The notes under the pieces: generated by a model | Database searches by the model: none | Seen by the model: the letters and a program-made list of their open reading frames with translations, nothing else | What the model was told of the DNA's origin: nothing | Assembly (NCBI GenBank): GCA_030765205.1 | Contig: JAVCDB010000070.1 | Coordinates: 1-43,242, forward strand | Origin: Candidatus Aadella gelida | Lineage (GTDB): Bacteria > Omnitrophota > Gorgyraeia > Tantalellales > Tantalellaceae | Length of the DNA stretch: 43,242 nucleotides | Reading direction: 5' to 3' | Shown: positions 43,185-43,242 of the stretch, one piece after another | How the letters are laid out: each line of letters begins with the position of its first letter | Position numbering within the stretch: position 1 is the first letter of the stretch | Made by a program: the position numbers and the translations under genes

Positions 43185-43242
43185 GTTTTACATATACCCC
43201 TTAAGGGGCAATTATTTAACTGAAGCTGCTCCGTCACCCAAT

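Overview
This 43 kb window is an almost gene-saturated bacterial chromosome segment. It encodes Gram-negative envelope functions (an Mla-type MCE lipid transporter, LolC/LolD, apolipoprotein N-acyltransferase Lnt) next to functions better known from Firmicutes (McsA-McsB-ClpC, RicT/YaaT, a YacL-like PIN-TRAM protein, SpoVG). That mixture, moderate GC content and repeat-rich spacers fit an uncultured PVC-type lineage such as Candidatus Omnitrophota. This assignment is an inference; no rRNA gene is present to settle it. No tRNA, rRNA, CRISPR array or complete insertion sequence was seen.

Layout. From 1 to 28.6 kb every gene is on the minus strand. In transcription order (high to low coordinates): a c-di-GMP-flavoured cluster (REC-GGDEF protein, secreted protein, two PilZ proteins), polX, ligA, lysS, lolC, lolD, ilvE, mcsA, mcsB, clpC, an AsmA/TamB-like protein, mlaE, mlaF, mlaD, a YacL-like protein, ispF, cysE, cysS, tmk, holB, ricT and metG (its 3' end lies outside the window). 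From 28.8 to 33.9 kb the genes are on the plus strand: an ECF-type sigma factor, its membrane anti-sigma factor, a SpoVG protein, YraN, ComM, then a small accessory island (ORF6N protein, a 75-residue cysteine protein, and a frameshifted REP-associated tyrosine transposase between direct repeats). From 34 kb to the end genes are again on the minus strand: prfB (with a programmed frameshift), secA, lnt, CHASE2-GGDEF protein, PDZ protein, HAMP-like protein.

How the genes work together. mcsA-mcsB-clpC is an arginine-phosphorylation protein-quality-control module. mlaEFD plus the AsmA/TamB-like protein look like an inter-membrane lipid transport unit. LolC/LolD and Lnt serve lipoprotein maturation and export. 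cysE and cysS make and charge cysteine. The sigma/anti-sigma/spoVG group appears to be one ECF regulon: near-identical promoter-like motifs precede the anti-sigma and spoVG genes. The gene order combines two blocks that are separate in Bacillus (tmk-holB-ricT-metG, and mcsA-mcsB-clpC-yacL-ispF-cysE-cysS).

The most unusual feature is the spacer DNA. At about ten places it consists of degenerate arrays with a strict 7-bp period, often beginning at or inside the stop codon of a gene. Other spacers hold perfect palindromes (one occurs three times, twice as direct repeats bracketing the REP transposase), a 184-bp inverted repeat with GTGTCCCC motifs, a pair of ~80-bp dispersed elements, and a pair of ~130-bp elements upstream of metG and ligA.
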